Positions 1 through 9,064 of a stretch of 64,000 nucleotides of DNA are shown here, piece after piece. How positions within the stretch are numbered: the first letter of the stretch is position 1; each line of letters starts with the position of its first letter. The DNA is from UMGS1840 sp045661305 (GTDB taxonomy: Bacteria; Bacillota; Clostridia; UMGS1840), in the NCBI GenBank assembly GCA_045661305.1, contig JAZRFJ010000006.1, positions 28,525-92,524 on the forward strand. The letters run 5' to 3'. The notes beneath the pieces were generated by a model. It was not told the DNA's origin and did no database searches. It was given only the letters and a program-made list of their open reading frames with translations. Position numbers and translations under genes: made by a program.

Positions 1-200
1 AGCAGGGTCAGATGAATGCGATGATGTATATATTCCCGTTTATGACAGGATATTTTTGCTACATTCTTCCGGCGGCTATGGGTATATACTGGGTTGCAGG
101 TAATGTTCTTCAGATAATCCAGACAGTTGTGCTTAATAAAATTATGGCAAAAAAACTTGAAGATAATCTTTTAGCAGAAGAAAATAAAAAGAAAAAATAA
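1..200 (+). CDS. yidC: Membrane protein insertase YidC/Oxa1 family, C-terminal fragment
   Basis: The 5' end lies outside the window; the visible reading frame runs from base 3 to a TAA at 198-200. The fragment shows the last part of the YidC/SpoIIIJ core: a hydrophobic helix with FPFMTGYFCYILPAAMGIYW, a second hydrophobic stretch ending near LNKIMAKK, and a lysine-rich cytoplasmic tail ending in KKKK. YidC inserts proteins into the cytoplasmic membrane alone or with SecYEG. The next gene is the RNA-binding partner Jag/KhpB, the usual neighbour of yidC in Firmicutes, which supports the call. Only about 65 residues can be judged. Confidence 0.85.
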   Translation, partial: QGQMNAMMYIFPFMTGYFCYILPAAMGIYWVAGNVLQIIQTVVLNKIMAKKLEDNLLAEENKKKK

Positions 201-216
201 GAAAGGATATATAGTT

Positions 217-1026
217 GTGAGAGAAACAATAGCAACAGGAAAAACAATTGAAGAAGCAAAAGCAAACGGCGCAAATGAACTTAATGTAAGTGTTGATGAT
301 GTAACAATAGAAGTTTTGGAAGCACCTAAATCCGGTTTTTTAGGCTTGGGTGCAAAGCCTGCTAAGCTTCTTGTAAGATATATGGACCCGGAAGAAGAAA
401 AAAGAAAAGAAGAAAAGAAGAAAAACGATATAAAGAAAAAAGAAAATCGTGCCCCAAAAGCTGTAAAAAAGGAAGAAATTAAAGAAACAGACTTGGGAAA
501 TGGGCCAAAGGCTGTTTGCGAAGCCGAGCAGAAGGTTGAAGAAGAGTTTGTTCCTAACGAACAGAGTATTCCATTTTTAGAAGGCTTTTTAAAAGACCTT
601 TTTGCAAAAATGGGCTTTGAGGTTTCTTTTAACTTTAAAAGAGATGGAAAGTTTATTATAGTTGACCTTATTGGAGATGAAACAGGTATCCTTATAGGAA
701 AACATGGCGATACACTTGATTCTATCCAGCATATTGTTCAGCTTGCATTTAATAAGGCAGTAAAGGGTAAGGAAAAAATCCGTATTGATACTGAAGGGTA
801 CAGAGAAAAAAGAGAAAAAACTCTTGTTGCCCTTGCAAAAAGTATTGCAAGCAAAGTTATTAAGTCAAAAAACAAATATGAGCTTGAACCGATGAAAGCA
901 TATGAAAGAAAGATTATTCATTCAACCTTACAGAGCTATCCTATGCTTACAACTTACAGCGTTGGTGTTGAGCCGGACAGAAGACTTATAGTGGCATTTA
1001 AGCACAGAAATCAGGAGTACAAATAA
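217..1026 (+). CDS. khpB: Jag/KhpB (SpoIIIJ-associated) RNA-binding protein
   Basis: The 269-residue protein has an N-terminal Jag_N domain (about 1-50, with the GFLGLGAKPA signature), a charged Lys/Glu linker (about 60-110), a KH domain with a GKHG-type loop (ILIGKHGDTLDSIQ, near 150-180), and a C-terminal R3H domain ending in a conserved YSVGVEPDRRLIVAF-like stretch. This family binds RNA with KhpA and influences cell elongation and division. The start is a GTG at 217 preceded by GAAAGG at 201-206. It follows yidC by 16 bases, so the two are probably cotranscribed, and a strong terminator follows directly. Confidence 0.92.
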   Translation: MRETIATGKTIEEAKANGANELNVSVDDVTIEVLEAPKSGFLGLGAKPAKLLVRYMDPEEEKRKEEKKKNDIKKKENRAPKAVKKEEIKETDLGNGPKAVCEAEQKVEEEFVPNEQSIPFLEGFLKDLFAKMGFEVSFNFKRDGKFIIVDLIGDETGILIGKHGDTLDSIQHIVQLAFNKAVKGKEKIRIDTEGYREKREKTLVALAKSIASKVIKSKNKYELEPMKAYERKIIHSTLQSYPMLTTYSVGVEPDRRLIVAFKHRNQEYK

Positions 1027-1033
1027 AAAAAGT

Positions 1034-1071
1034 GCCGGGTAAAGTTTTTTAAGAGCTTTACCCGGCTTTTT
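1034..1071 (+). terminator. Intrinsic terminator after khpB
   Basis: A perfect 11-bp stem (GCCGGGTAAAG at 1034-1044 with CTTTACCCGGC at 1056-1066) is followed by a T-run at 1067-1070. It ends the yidC-khpB transcription unit. Confidence 0.9.
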
Positions 1072-1100
1072 GAGATTTTTTTAAATAGAAAGAGATTTAC

Positions 1101-1877
1101 ATGAGAATTTTGGCAGTAGGTGATGTAGTCAGCCGATGTGGAGTCGATTATATTGCTAATAATTTAAAAAAACTTATAAAGGAAAAGGATATTGATTTTA
1201 TAGTTATAAACGGTGAAAATTCGTTCCGTGGAAAAGGTATAAGCAAGGAAATATGCGATATTCTTTTTGACTCAGGTGCAGATTGTATCACACTTGGAAA
1301 TCATGCGTTTTCAAAAAAAGGAGTTAAAAAAGCGTTTGAAACATATCCTTCAAATGTTTTAAGACCTATAAATATGGGCGATGATTTTTCGGGGAAAGGG
1401 CACAGCATTATTTCTAAAAACGGTGTGGAAGTCGGCGTGATAAACGCGATAGGAAGAATTTATATGTCCGAAGCTTGTGACCCGTTTTCATATACTGACA
1501 AAGCTTTAAAAGAAATGGAAAATGAGGGCGTTAAAATTATAATTGCAGATTTTCATGCTGAGGCAACAAGTGAAAAGCTCGCTTTCGGTCATTATTTTGA
1601 CGGAAGAATTTCCGCAGTTTTCGGAACGCATACTCATGTTCCCACAGCAGATGCTAAAATTTTAAGAGGCGGAACGGGATATATAACCGATGTAGGAATG
1701 ACCGGCTCAAAGGACGGAATACTTGGTTTAAAAAAGGAAAGCTCTATAAATAAAATCGTATTTGATATTACCGAGCCTTTTGAGTGGTGTGAAACAAACC
1801 CTTCACTAAACGGCGTCATTTTTGATGTTTGTGAGGAAACGGGAAAATGTACAAATATCGAGAGAATTGACTATTAA
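1101..1877 (+). CDS. YmdB-family metallophosphoesterase (cyclic-nucleotide phosphodiesterase)
   Basis: The 258-residue protein matches the YmdB/TIGR00282 family in length and motifs: an N-terminal MRILAVGDVV metal-binding Asp, the INGENS motif near residue 40, the ITLGNHAF motif near residue 65, and the C-terminal metal-binding histidines in ADFHAEA and FGTHTHVPTAD. Family members hydrolyse 2',3'-cAMP and affect biofilm and motility choices in Bacillus. The ATG at 1101 follows AGAAAGAGA. It stands alone between a terminator and a promoter. The last bases are A-rich and lead into the transporter promoter. Confidence 0.88.
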   Translation: MRILAVGDVVSRCGVDYIANNLKKLIKEKDIDFIVINGENSFRGKGISKEICDILFDSGADCITLGNHAFSKKGVKKAFETYPSNVLRPINMGDDFSGKGHSIISKNGVEVGVINAIGRIYMSEACDPFSYTDKALKEMENEGVKIIIADFHAEATSEKLAFGHYFDGRISAVFGTHTHVPTADAKILRGGTGYITDVGMTGSKDGILGLKKESSINKIVFDITEPFEWCETNPSLNGVIFDVCEETGKCTNIERIDY

Positions 1878-1941
1878 AAAGAGAATAAACCAAAACAAAA
1901 GAAATCGAAAGAAACAAAAAATAAAAAAATGGAAAAAACTA

Positions 1942-1970
1942 TTGCAAAAATATAAATTAAGTGGTATAAT
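1942..1970 (+). promoter_or_regulatory. Sigma-A type promoter for the amino-acid ABC transporter
   Basis: TTGCAA at 1942-1947, a 17-base spacer and TATAAT at 1965-1970, with an extended -10 TG at 1962-1963. It lies 57 bases upstream of the binding-protein start. Confidence 0.8.
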
Positions 1971-2027
1971 TAGATACATACAAAAAAGTTTAAAATTTAA
2001 AGTTTTTTTAAAAACGGAGGAAAAATT

Positions 2028-2789
2028 ATGAAAAAGATTATTACTTTGGCTTTAGTAGCCTTGATGGTTGTTAGTTTATTTGCAGGATGCGGACAGAAAG
2101 CAGATGACAATAAGCTTATAATGGCAACAAATGCAGAATTTCCACCATATGAATTTATGGAAGACGGAAAAGTTGTAGGAATTGATGCTGAAATTGCACA
2201 GGCTATTGCTGATAAACTCGGAAAAGAACTTGTTATTGAAAATGTTGACTTTGATTCACTTATCCCTGGTGTTCAGACAGGTAAATTTGATTTTTCAATG
2301 GCAGGTATGACTGTTACTGAAGAAAGACTTCAGCAGGTTGATTTCACACAGACTTATGCAAAAGGTATTCAGTCTGTAATCGTAAAAGAAGATTCAGCTA
2401 TTAAGAGTGTAGACGATTTGTTTAAAGACGGTGCAAACAACAAAGTAGGTGTTCAGCTTGCTACAACAGGTGACATTTATTGTACAGGTGACATCGAAGA
2501 TGCAGGTCTTGGTTCAATAGAAAGATATAACAAAGGCGCTGATGCTGTTATGGCACTTACATCAGGAAAAATTGACTGTGTTGTTATAGATAATGAGCCT
2601 GCAAAGGTTTTCGTTGCAAACAATGAAGGACTTAAAATTCTTGATACAGAATATATCGAAGAAGATTATGCAGCCGCTGTATCAAAAGACAAACCTGAAT
2701 TGCTTGAAGCTATAAATAAAGCACTCGGCGAGCTTATTGAAGACGGAACAGTTGCAAAAATTGTTGAAAAATATATTCCTGCTGAATAA
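2028..2789 (+). CDS. Polar amino-acid ABC transporter, substrate-binding lipoprotein
   Basis: The 253-residue protein starts with a lipoprotein signal peptide whose lipobox LFAGC places the lipidated Cys at residue 20. The mature part is a bacterial type-3 extracellular solute-binding protein: ATNAEFPPYEFMEDGKVVGID near the start, FDSLIPGVQTGKFDFSMAGMT, and VTEERLQQVDFT are typical family blocks. It captures a polar amino acid outside the membrane and passes it to the permease encoded next. The exact substrate (glutamine, cystine, arginine or another) cannot be read from sequence. AACGGAGGAAAAATT supplies the ribosome-binding site. Confidence 0.92.
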   Translation: MKKIITLALVALMVVSLFAGCGQKADDNKLIMATNAEFPPYEFMEDGKVVGIDAEIAQAIADKLGKELVIENVDFDSLIPGVQTGKFDFSMAGMTVTEERLQQVDFTQTYAKGIQSVIVKEDSAIKSVDDLFKDGANNKVGVQLATTGDIYCTGDIEDAGLGSIERYNKGADAVMALTSGKIDCVVIDNEPAKVFVANNEGLKILDTEYIEEDYAAAVSKDKPELLEAINKALGELIEDGTVAKIVEKYIPAE

Positions 2790-2804
2790 AAGAAAATAAA
2801 AATT

Positions 2805-2833
2805 AAGGGCTGTTTGGTCACAGCCCTTTTTTT
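2805..2833 (+). terminator. Hairpin with T-tract between binding protein and permease
   Basis: A 9-bp stem (AAGGGCTGT 2805-2813, ACAGCCCTT 2820-2828) is followed by a T-run to 2833. In transporter operons such a hairpin often lets the binding protein be made in excess over the membrane parts; partial read-through to the permease is inferred because no second promoter is obvious. Confidence 0.8.
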
Positions 2834-2883
2834 GAAGTTATCCTGATATTTTTATTTGTGCATGAGAAAGGAACTTTAAAAAA

Positions 2884-3612
2884 ATGCCTGAATGGATTTT
2901 AAAGCTGGGCAGAGATTTTCACACTGCCTTTATAGAAGATAATAGGTGGAAATATTTAACCGAGGGGATCAGAAATACTCTTATACTCACTTTTTTTGCT
3001 CTTATACTTGGAGTTATACTTGGTGTTGTTATTGCTGCTATCCGTGCAACCTATGATAAGCAGTACAGCGTTATGAAAAACGGTATCGGAAAAGTGCTTC
3101 TTAGCATAGGAAATGCTATATGTAAGGTATACCTTACAGTTATAAGAGGAACACCTGCAATGGTGCAGATACTTATTATATTTTTTATAATTATGGCAAG
3201 CTCGGATAATAAAATGCTTTGCGGAATTATAGCTTTTGGTATTAATTCCGGTGCGTATGTTGCCGAAATTATACGAGGCGGAATAATGAGTATTGACATA
3301 GGTCAGACCGAGGCGGGAAGGTCGCTTGGGTTTAATTATGTGCAGACAATGTGGTATATTGTTATGCCTCAGACTTTTAAAAACATACTTCCTGCACTTG
3401 CAAATGAGTTTATAGTTTTGTTAAAGGAAACTGCTATTGCGGGTTATGTTGGCGTAACTGATTTGACAAGAGGTGCAAACATTATAAGAGGTGTTACATA
3501 TCAGAGCTTCTGGCCGCTTTTAGCTATTGCGGCAGTATATCTTGTAATGGTTATGTTTTTCTCATATCTTGTAGGAAAACTGGAGAGGAGACTGAGAAGT
3601 GATGAACGCTAA
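2884..3612 (+). CDS. Polar amino-acid ABC transporter, permease
   Basis: A 242-residue HisM/GlnP-type permease with a GIRNTLILTFFALILGVILG first membrane segment and the cytoplasmic EAA loop that docks with the ATPase (EAGRSLGFNYVQTMWYIVMPQ). About five hydrophobic segments are visible. The N-terminus is slightly longer than in some relatives. The start ATG at 2884 follows GAAAGGAAC. Its 3' end overlaps the ATPase start by 14 bases, so the two are translationally coupled. It forms the membrane channel for the amino acid bound by the upstream lipoprotein. Confidence 0.92.
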   Translation: MPEWILKLGRDFHTAFIEDNRWKYLTEGIRNTLILTFFALILGVILGVVIAAIRATYDKQYSVMKNGIGKVLLSIGNAICKVYLTVIRGTPAMVQILIIFFIIMASSDNKMLCGIIAFGINSGAYVAEIIRGGIMSIDIGQTEAGRSLGFNYVQTMWYIVMPQTFKNILPALANEFIVLLKETAIAGYVGVTDLTRGANIIRGVTYQSFWPLLAIAAVYLVMVMFFSYLVGKLERRLRSDER

Positions 3613-4342
3613 TTCTATAATAAAATGCGAGAATTTATGTAAATTTTTCGGAGACTCTATCCATGCTCTTGAAAATGTAAATGCCGAAATCAAAAAAGGC
3701 GAGGTTGTTGTTATTATCGGTCCGTCAGGCTCAGGTAAATCAACATTTTTAAGGTCACTTAATTTACTCGAGTCGCTTACTTCGGGAAAGATTTTTTTTG
3801 AAGGAATTGACATAACTGACAAAAATGTGGATATAAATAAACATAGAAGAAAAATGGGAATGGTATTTCAGCAGTTTAATCTTTTTCCGCATATGACTGT
3901 TCTTAAAAATCTTACTTTGGGTCCTGTTAAGCTTCTTGGGCTAAAAGAGGAAGATGCAAAGGAAGAGGCTTTAAAAAAGCTTGAGAGAGTAGGACTTAAA
4001 GACAGAGCAGACGCATATCCGTCACAGCTTTCAGGCGGACAGAAGCAAAGAGTTGCGATTGTCAGAGCGCTTTGTATGAATCCCGATGTTATGCTTTTTG
4101 ATGAGCCTACAAGTGCGTTAGACCCTGAAATGGTAGGCGAGGTTTTAGATGTTATGAAAGAACTTGCACACGAGGGTATGACTATGGTTGTTGTTACTCA
4201 CGAAATGGGATTTGCAAAAGAAGTTGCCGACAGGGTAATTTTTATGGACAGCGGAATGATTGTTGAAGAAGGAACACCCGAGGAAATTTTTGAAAATCCG
4301 AAGAATGAAAGAACAAAGTCATTTTTGAACAAGGTTTTATAA
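3599..4342 (+). CDS. Polar amino-acid ABC transporter, ATP-binding protein
   Basis: The 247-residue GlnQ-type ATPase has Walker A GPSGSGKST (about 41-49), the Q-loop in GMVFQQFNLFPHMTV, the ABC signature LSGGQKQRVAI, Walker B MLFDEPTSALDP and the switch histidine in VVVTHEMGFA. It powers uptake through the preceding permease. GTG at 3599 or ATG at 3602 could start translation; GAGAGGAG at 3583-3590 fits both. Full family length, with no defects seen. Confidence 0.94.
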   Translation: MMNANSIIKCENLCKFFGDSIHALENVNAEIKKGEVVVIIGPSGSGKSTFLRSLNLLESLTSGKIFFEGIDITDKNVDINKHRRKMGMVFQQFNLFPHMTVLKNLTLGPVKLLGLKEEDAKEEALKKLERVGLKDRADAYPSQLSGGQKQRVAIVRALCMNPDVMLFDEPTSALDPEMVGEVLDVMKELAHEGMTMVVVTHEMGFAKEVADRVIFMDSGMIVEEGTPEEIFENPKNERTKSFLNKVL

Positions 4343-4367
4343 AACAGTATCGAAAGGATGGTTTAGT

Positions 4368-4727
4368 ATGCCACTTAAAAAAATTAACGATGTCGGCGAT
4401 ATAACTATAATGGAAAAAGCTATTGAAGAAATAGCAGGGTATGCCGCAACACACTGCTATGGTGTTGTTGGAATGTGTGAAAAAAATCCTACTGAAGTAG
4501 TAAAAAAGATATTTGGTGCAGACAAAAGCCTAAGACATGGAATTAAAGCAACTATTAAAGATGATGCAGTAACGATTGACATTCATATCCGTGTAAGCTA
4601 CGGCGTTAATATCAAGGCAATAGGAGAAAATGTAAAACAGGATATTTCTTATGCTGTTACAAATATGACAAACGCAAAAATAAAAACTATCAATGTTTTT
4701 GTAGACGACATTGTTGTCATTAAATAA
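4368..4727 (+). CDS. Asp23/Gls24-family envelope stress response protein
   Basis: The 119-residue protein belongs to the DUF322/Asp23 family (YloU type): an early EIAGYAATHCYGVVGM block and a central DDAVTIDIHIRVSYGVNI strand-rich block, ending with VNVFVDDI-like residues. It lies 12 bases before a YloV-type gene, the standard yloU-yloV-recG arrangement of Firmicutes. Its biochemical role is not firmly known; relatives are linked to the cell envelope. GAAAGGATGG precedes the ATG. Confidence 0.88.
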   Translation: MPLKKINDVGDITIMEKAIEEIAGYAATHCYGVVGMCEKNPTEVVKKIFGADKSLRHGIKATIKDDAVTIDIHIRVSYGVNIKAIGENVKQDISYAVTNMTNAKIKTINVFVDDIVVIK

Positions 4728-4739
4728 GGAGTAGAGCAA

Positions 4740-6347
4740 ATGATTACTAAAATTGACGGTGCTATGCTTGCACAGATGATACAGGCGGCAAGAGTCTCTT
4801 TATCAAATAAAAAAGATGAGCTTAATGCGCTTAATGTGTTCCCTGTTCCTGACGGTGATACAGGTACAAATATGTCAATGACATTTAATGCTGCAGCAAG
4901 CGTTGCAAAAGATAATTCAGAAACTGTAAGCACTGTTTTAGACAGTGTTTCTATGGCAGCCTTAAGAGGTGCAAGAGGAAACTCAGGCGTTATTTTGTCA
5001 CAGCTTCTTCGAGGTATGGCAAAAGGCGTTAAAGGAAAAACAGAAATAGGTGTTGACGAGCTGGAGCAGGCTTTTGTGATGGGTACAAAAACAGCATATG
5101 CTGCTATTATGAAGCCAACAGAGGGAACAATTCTTACAGTTTTTCGTCTTATGAGTGAGTACATCACAGCTCACAAGGGCGAATATGAAGATTTGTGTGT
5201 TATGTTTGAAGATGCAAAAAATGCAGCTTATGATGCCTTGATGCAGACACCTGAAATGCTTCCTAAATTAAAGCAGGCAGGTGTTGTGGATTCAGGCGGT
5301 AAAGGTGTTTACTATATAATTGCCGGAATGGCTGACTATCTTAAAACAGGGGAAATCCCTGAAGAAGTTGAACAAACCGGTGAAGAAAAGGGAATGCAGG
5401 AAAGGGAAGAGGATATTACTTTCGGCTATTGTACTGAATTTATAATCCAGAACAAAGACAGAAAGAAAAATGAGCTTGCCAAAAAGTATGCAAACTTAGG
5501 TGACAGTATAGTTGTTGTTGCAGATGAGGACATTATTAAGGTGCATATTCATACAGATGACCCAGGTATAGTTATTTCCGAGGCACTCAAAATAGGCCCG
5601 CTTATCAATATAAAAATTGATAATATGCGTTACCAGAATGAAATGCTTGAGGAAAAAAATAAGAAAGAAGCAAAAGAAGATAAGCCAAGAGTGCCTTTTG
5701 CTTTTGTAAGTGTTTCAACAGGCGAGGGCTTTAAGAATATATATAATGAGCTTGGTATTGAATATATCGTTTCGGGCGGACAGTCAATGAATCCGAGTGC
5801 GGAGGATATTTTAGAGGTAGCAAACAGAACTAACGCAGATGTGGTTTATGTTTTTCCGAATAACAAAAATATTATTCTTGCTTCACAGCAGGCAAGCTAG
5901 CTTTATGAGGGTAAAAAGGTTGTTGTACCTACAACAAGCTTAGCTGATGTATTTCCTTGTATGGTAAGCTTTGACGAAACAAAAAATGAGGACGAAAACC
6001 TTGCAACTATGGTTGAAGTTCTTTCAAATGTTAAAAACGGTCAGGTAACTTATGCTGTAAGAGATTCTGTTTTTGATGATGTTAAAATCAAAGAGGGCGA
6101 AATTATGGGCCTTTGCGGAAGCAGTATTCTTACAAAGGGAAAAGACATAAATAAAGTAACACAGACCTTAATCGGAAAGCTTATTGACGATAACAGCCAG
6201 ATGGTTACTGTTTATGCAGGTAAAGACATTTCATCAGATGTTATGAATGAGCTTGAAGAGGCTTGCACTAAGAAATTTAAAAATACTGAATTTTCATTTT
6301 ACAGAGGCGACCAGCCCGTGTATTATTATCTTGTTTCTGTTGAATAA
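4740..6347 (+). pseudogene. DAK2-domain YloV/FakA-like protein interrupted by an in-frame TAG
   Basis: One continuous frame of 535 codons encodes a YloV/FakA-like protein, but codon 387 (5898-5900) is TAG. The first 386 residues contain the DhaL/DAK2 kinase domain (VFPVPDGDTGTNMSMTFNA, RGARGNSGVILSQLLRG, GVVDSGGKGVYYI) and the middle domain (FGYCTEFII). The frame continues without a shift after the TAG as LYEGKKVVVPTTSLADVF and on through a normal C-terminal domain to TAA at 6345-6347. FakA relatives phosphorylate fatty acids bound to FakB proteins. The break falls inside a conserved segment (NKNIILASQQAS then LYEGKK), so it is not a natural end. It may be a real nonsense mutation, read-through, a strain variant or a sequence error. 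The downstream part could only restart at an internal codon such as ATG 5961. TAG ends other intact genes here, so the code is standard. Confidence 0.85.
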
Positions 6348-6349
6348 TT

Positions 6350-8389
6350 ATGGAGCTTTGGGATATATCTTTAAATAAAATTAAAGGAATATCGGAAAAA
6401 AGGGAAAGATGCTTAAATAAATTAGGTATCCTTTCCCTTTCAGATATGCTTTCATTTTATCCTAAAAGCTATGAGAACAGAACTGTACTGAAAAAAATTA
6501 ATAGTCTTACAAACGGTGAGAGTGTAAGTATAAGAGCTAAGGTTTTATCTATTCAAAAGCGAAAGATAAACCAAAAGCTTGTTGTTACTAATATTTTGGT
6601 AAGTGATGATACAGGTGCTGTACGGCTTGTTTTTTTTAATAGAGAATATGTGGTTTCTACATTAAAGGAGGACGAAGAATACACTTTTTTCGGAACAGTT
6701 TCTTTTGAATATGGAAGTCTTGTCATAAAACAGCCTGAATTTGAAAAAGCAACTAATACAACTTTTTCGGATTCATACTTGCCTTGTTATCCGCTAACCC
6801 AAGGACTTACGCAAAATATAATGCGGACTATAATGAAAAATGCACTTGAGTATGCGTCTTTATATATGGAAGAAACCCTGCCTTTTGAGTTAAGGCAGAA
6901 ATACAGCCTTTGTGAAAAGCTTTATGCTATTAAAAACATACATTTTCCAAAAAACGAAAATTCCCTTAAAAGTGCTTCTGAAAGGATTGCTTTCGAGGAA
7001 ATTTTCTATCTTATTTTAGGACTCAGGACAATTAAGGACAGACAGCAGCTTAAAAGCGGACCTTATTTTTCAAATTATAAAATTGCAGAAGAACTTGCAG
7101 AAAAGTTGCCTTTTGAGCTTACTGACGCACAAAAAAATGTTGTTCGGGAAATATGTAAGGATTTAAAAAACAAAAAATGTGTAAACAGACTTATCCAGGG
7201 TGATGTCGGAAGCGGAAAAACAGTCGTTGCGGCTATGATAATGTTAATATGCGCTTCAAACGGTTATCAGGCGGCTTTGATGGCACCGACAGAAATTCTG
7301 GCAAGACAGCATTATGAGGAGTTAAAAAAATATTTTGAGCTGTTTGGCTTCAAAACAACGCTACTTGTTTCCGATTTAAGAAAAAAGGAGCGTGGCGAGG
7401 CACTTCTCAGCATAAAAAACGGTGAGGCACAAATTGTAATAGGAACAAATGCCCTTGTTTTTGATAAAGCCGAGTTTAATAACTTAGGCTTGTGTGTTAT
7501 AGATGAACAGCACAGATTTGGTGTTAATCACAGAAAGCGTCTTAGAGAAAAAGGAGAAAATGTTCACACTGTTTTAATGACAGCAACGCCTATCCCAAGA
7601 ACGCTTGCACTCATTATATATGCTGATATGGATGTTTCTGTTATAGAAAAGATGCCTGCGGGAAGACGAAAGGTAATAACAAAAATTGCAGGCGAAAATG
7701 AGCGTAATGAGATTTATAATTTTATGATAAGCGAGCTTAAAAAAGGCAACAAAGCTTTTGTTGTTTGTCCGCTTATTGAGGAAAGTGAAAGCTTAGATGT
7801 AGAAAATGCCGTTAGGTTACATAATGAACTTCAAAACGGTATTTTGAAAGAGTTTTCTGTCGGTCTTCTACACGGAAGACTTAAAGGAAGCGAAAAAGAC
7901 AGCGTTATGACAGATTTTGCTATGGGAAAATACGATGTTCTTGTTTCCACTACTGTTATAGAGGTTGGCATTAATATTCCCGAAGCTACTGTAATGATTA
8001 TAGAAAATGCTGATCGTTTTGGTCTTGCGTGCCTTCATCAGCTAAGGGGAAGAGTAGGCAGGTCACACCGCCAGTCATATTGTTTTCTGACAACCCAGAA
8101 CAAAAACAGTGCTACGCGTCTTAAAATTATGGAAAAAACAAATGACGGCTTTGAAATAAGCGAGGCGGACCTAAAAAACAGAGGCCCCGGTGACTTTTTC
8201 GGAACTCGTCAAAGCGGAGATATGAATATAAAATTGCAAAATATTTCTTATGATATGAGAATTGTTTCAAAGGCAAAGGAGTGTGCTGTTTTTATTTCGG
8301 AGAATGACCCCCAAATTTCAAAATATGAAAACAGAAATATTAAAAAACAGCTTAACCGTATGTTTAACAGTTCCCAAAATACTATGTGA
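6350..8389 (+). CDS. recG: ATP-dependent DNA helicase RecG
   Basis: The 679-residue protein has an N-terminal wedge/OB-fold domain (about 1-170), then a superfamily 2 helicase core: LTDAQKNVVREI, Walker A GDVGSGKT (284-291), the DEQH box (385-388), TATPIPRTLAL, and motif VI within QLRGRVGRS. The C-terminal GPGDFFGTRQSG block is typical of RecG. It remodels stalled replication forks and branched DNA. The ATG at 6350 lies two bases after the preceding stop with no clear ribosome-binding site, so translation is probably coupled to the broken yloV frame, which could lower its expression. Confidence 0.96.
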   Translation: MELWDISLNKIKGISEKRERCLNKLGILSLSDMLSFYPKSYENRTVLKKINSLTNGESVSIRAKVLSIQKRKINQKLVVTNILVSDDTGAVRLVFFNREYVVSTLKEDEEYTFFGTVSFEYGSLVIKQPEFEKATNTTFSDSYLPCYPLTQGLTQNIMRTIMKNALEYASLYMEETLPFELRQKYSLCEKLYAIKNIHFPKNENSLKSASERIAFEEIFYLILGLRTIKDRQQLKSGPYFSNYKIAEELAEKLPFELTDAQKNVVREICKDLKNKKCVNRLIQGDVGSGKTVVAAMIMLICASNGYQAALMAPTEILARQHYEELKKYFELFGFKTTLLVSDLRKKERGEALLSIKNGEAQIVIGTNALVFDKAEFNNLGLCVIDEQHRFGVNHRKRLREKGENVHTVLMTATPIPRTLALIIYADMDVSVIEKMPAGRRKVITKIAGENERNEIYNFMISELKKGNKAFVVCPLIEESESLDVENAVRLHNELQNGILKEFSVGLLHGRLKGSEKDSVMTDFAMGKYDVLVSTTVIEVGINIPEATVMIIENADRFGLACLHQLRGRVGRSHRQSYCFLTTQNKNSATRLKIMEKTNDGFEISEADLKNRGPGDFFGTRQSGDMNIKLQNISYDMRIVSKAKECAVFISENDPQISKYENRNIKKQLNRMFNSSQNTM

Positions 8390-8404
8390 GAATGAGGTGA
8401 AAAT

Positions 8405-9064
8405 GTGTTTGATAATATAAGAGCAGATGTCAGGGCGGTTATGGAAAGAGACCCTGCAGCGAAAAATGTTTTTGAGGTGTTTTTTCTTTATCCTGGGGTC
8501 CGTGCTTTAAGAATGCACAGGAGAGCCCACTTTTTCTGGCAATGCAAGCTTAATTTTATAGCAAAAGCAATCGCATTTTCAGCAAGGAAAAAAACGGGAA
8601 TAGAAATACATCCCGGAGCAAGAATTGGAAAAGGTGTTGTTATTGACCACGGAATGGGAGTTGTTATAGGGGAAACTGCTGTTGTTGGTGACGGCTGTAC
8701 TATATATCAGAATGTTACTTTAGGCGGAACAGGTAAAGATAAAGGAAAAAGACATCCTACTATCGGAAATAATGTAATGATAGGTGCAGGTGCAAAAATT
8801 TTAGGACCGTTTAATGTTGGTGACCATTCCAAAATTGCGGCAAATTCAGTTGTTTTATCAGAAGTACCGCCAAATTCAACTTGTGTCGGTGCACCGGCAA
8901 GAGTTGTTAAGATAAATGATAAAAGAGTTATGGATAAGAACTGGGAGCTTGACCAGACTCATATTCCTGACCCTGTTGCACAGGAATTGTGTAAGATGTT
9001 AATTCGTCTTGAAAAACTCGAAAAAAAGGGAGACCGGAAGGAGAAAAAATATGAAAATTTTTAA
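8405..9064 (+). CDS. cysE: Serine O-acetyltransferase
   Basis: The 219-residue protein has the CysE left-handed beta-helix built of hexapeptide repeats: GIEIHPGARIGKGVVIDHGMGVVIGETAVVGDG and IGNNVMIGAGAKILGPFNVGD. The His in VIDHG and the downstream GGTGKDKGKRHPTIG loop are active-site features. It makes O-acetylserine from serine and acetyl-CoA, the first step of cysteine synthesis; cysK at 51738 could supply the second. The start is GTG at 8405 after GAGGTG. Its last 14 bases overlap cysS. Confidence 0.95.
   Translation: MFDNIRADVRAVMERDPAAKNVFEVFFLYPGVRALRMHRRAHFFWQCKLNFIAKAIAFSARKKTGIEIHPGARIGKGVVIDHGMGVVIGETAVVGDGCTIYQNVTLGGTGKDKGKRHPTIGNNVMIGAGAKILGPFNVGDHSKIAANSVVLSEVPPNSTCVGAPARVVKINDKRVMDKNWELDQTHIPDPVAQELCKMLIRLEKLEKKGDRKEKKYENF

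Noticed and set aside
5898..5900. TAG recoded as an amino acid
   Set aside because: rpsK, rplQ, clpE and uxaC end at TAG exactly at the family C-terminus, so TAG is an ordinary stop here.
9001..9050. T-box or other leader controlling cysS
   Set aside because: cysS overlaps cysE by 14 bases; there is no untranslated leader.
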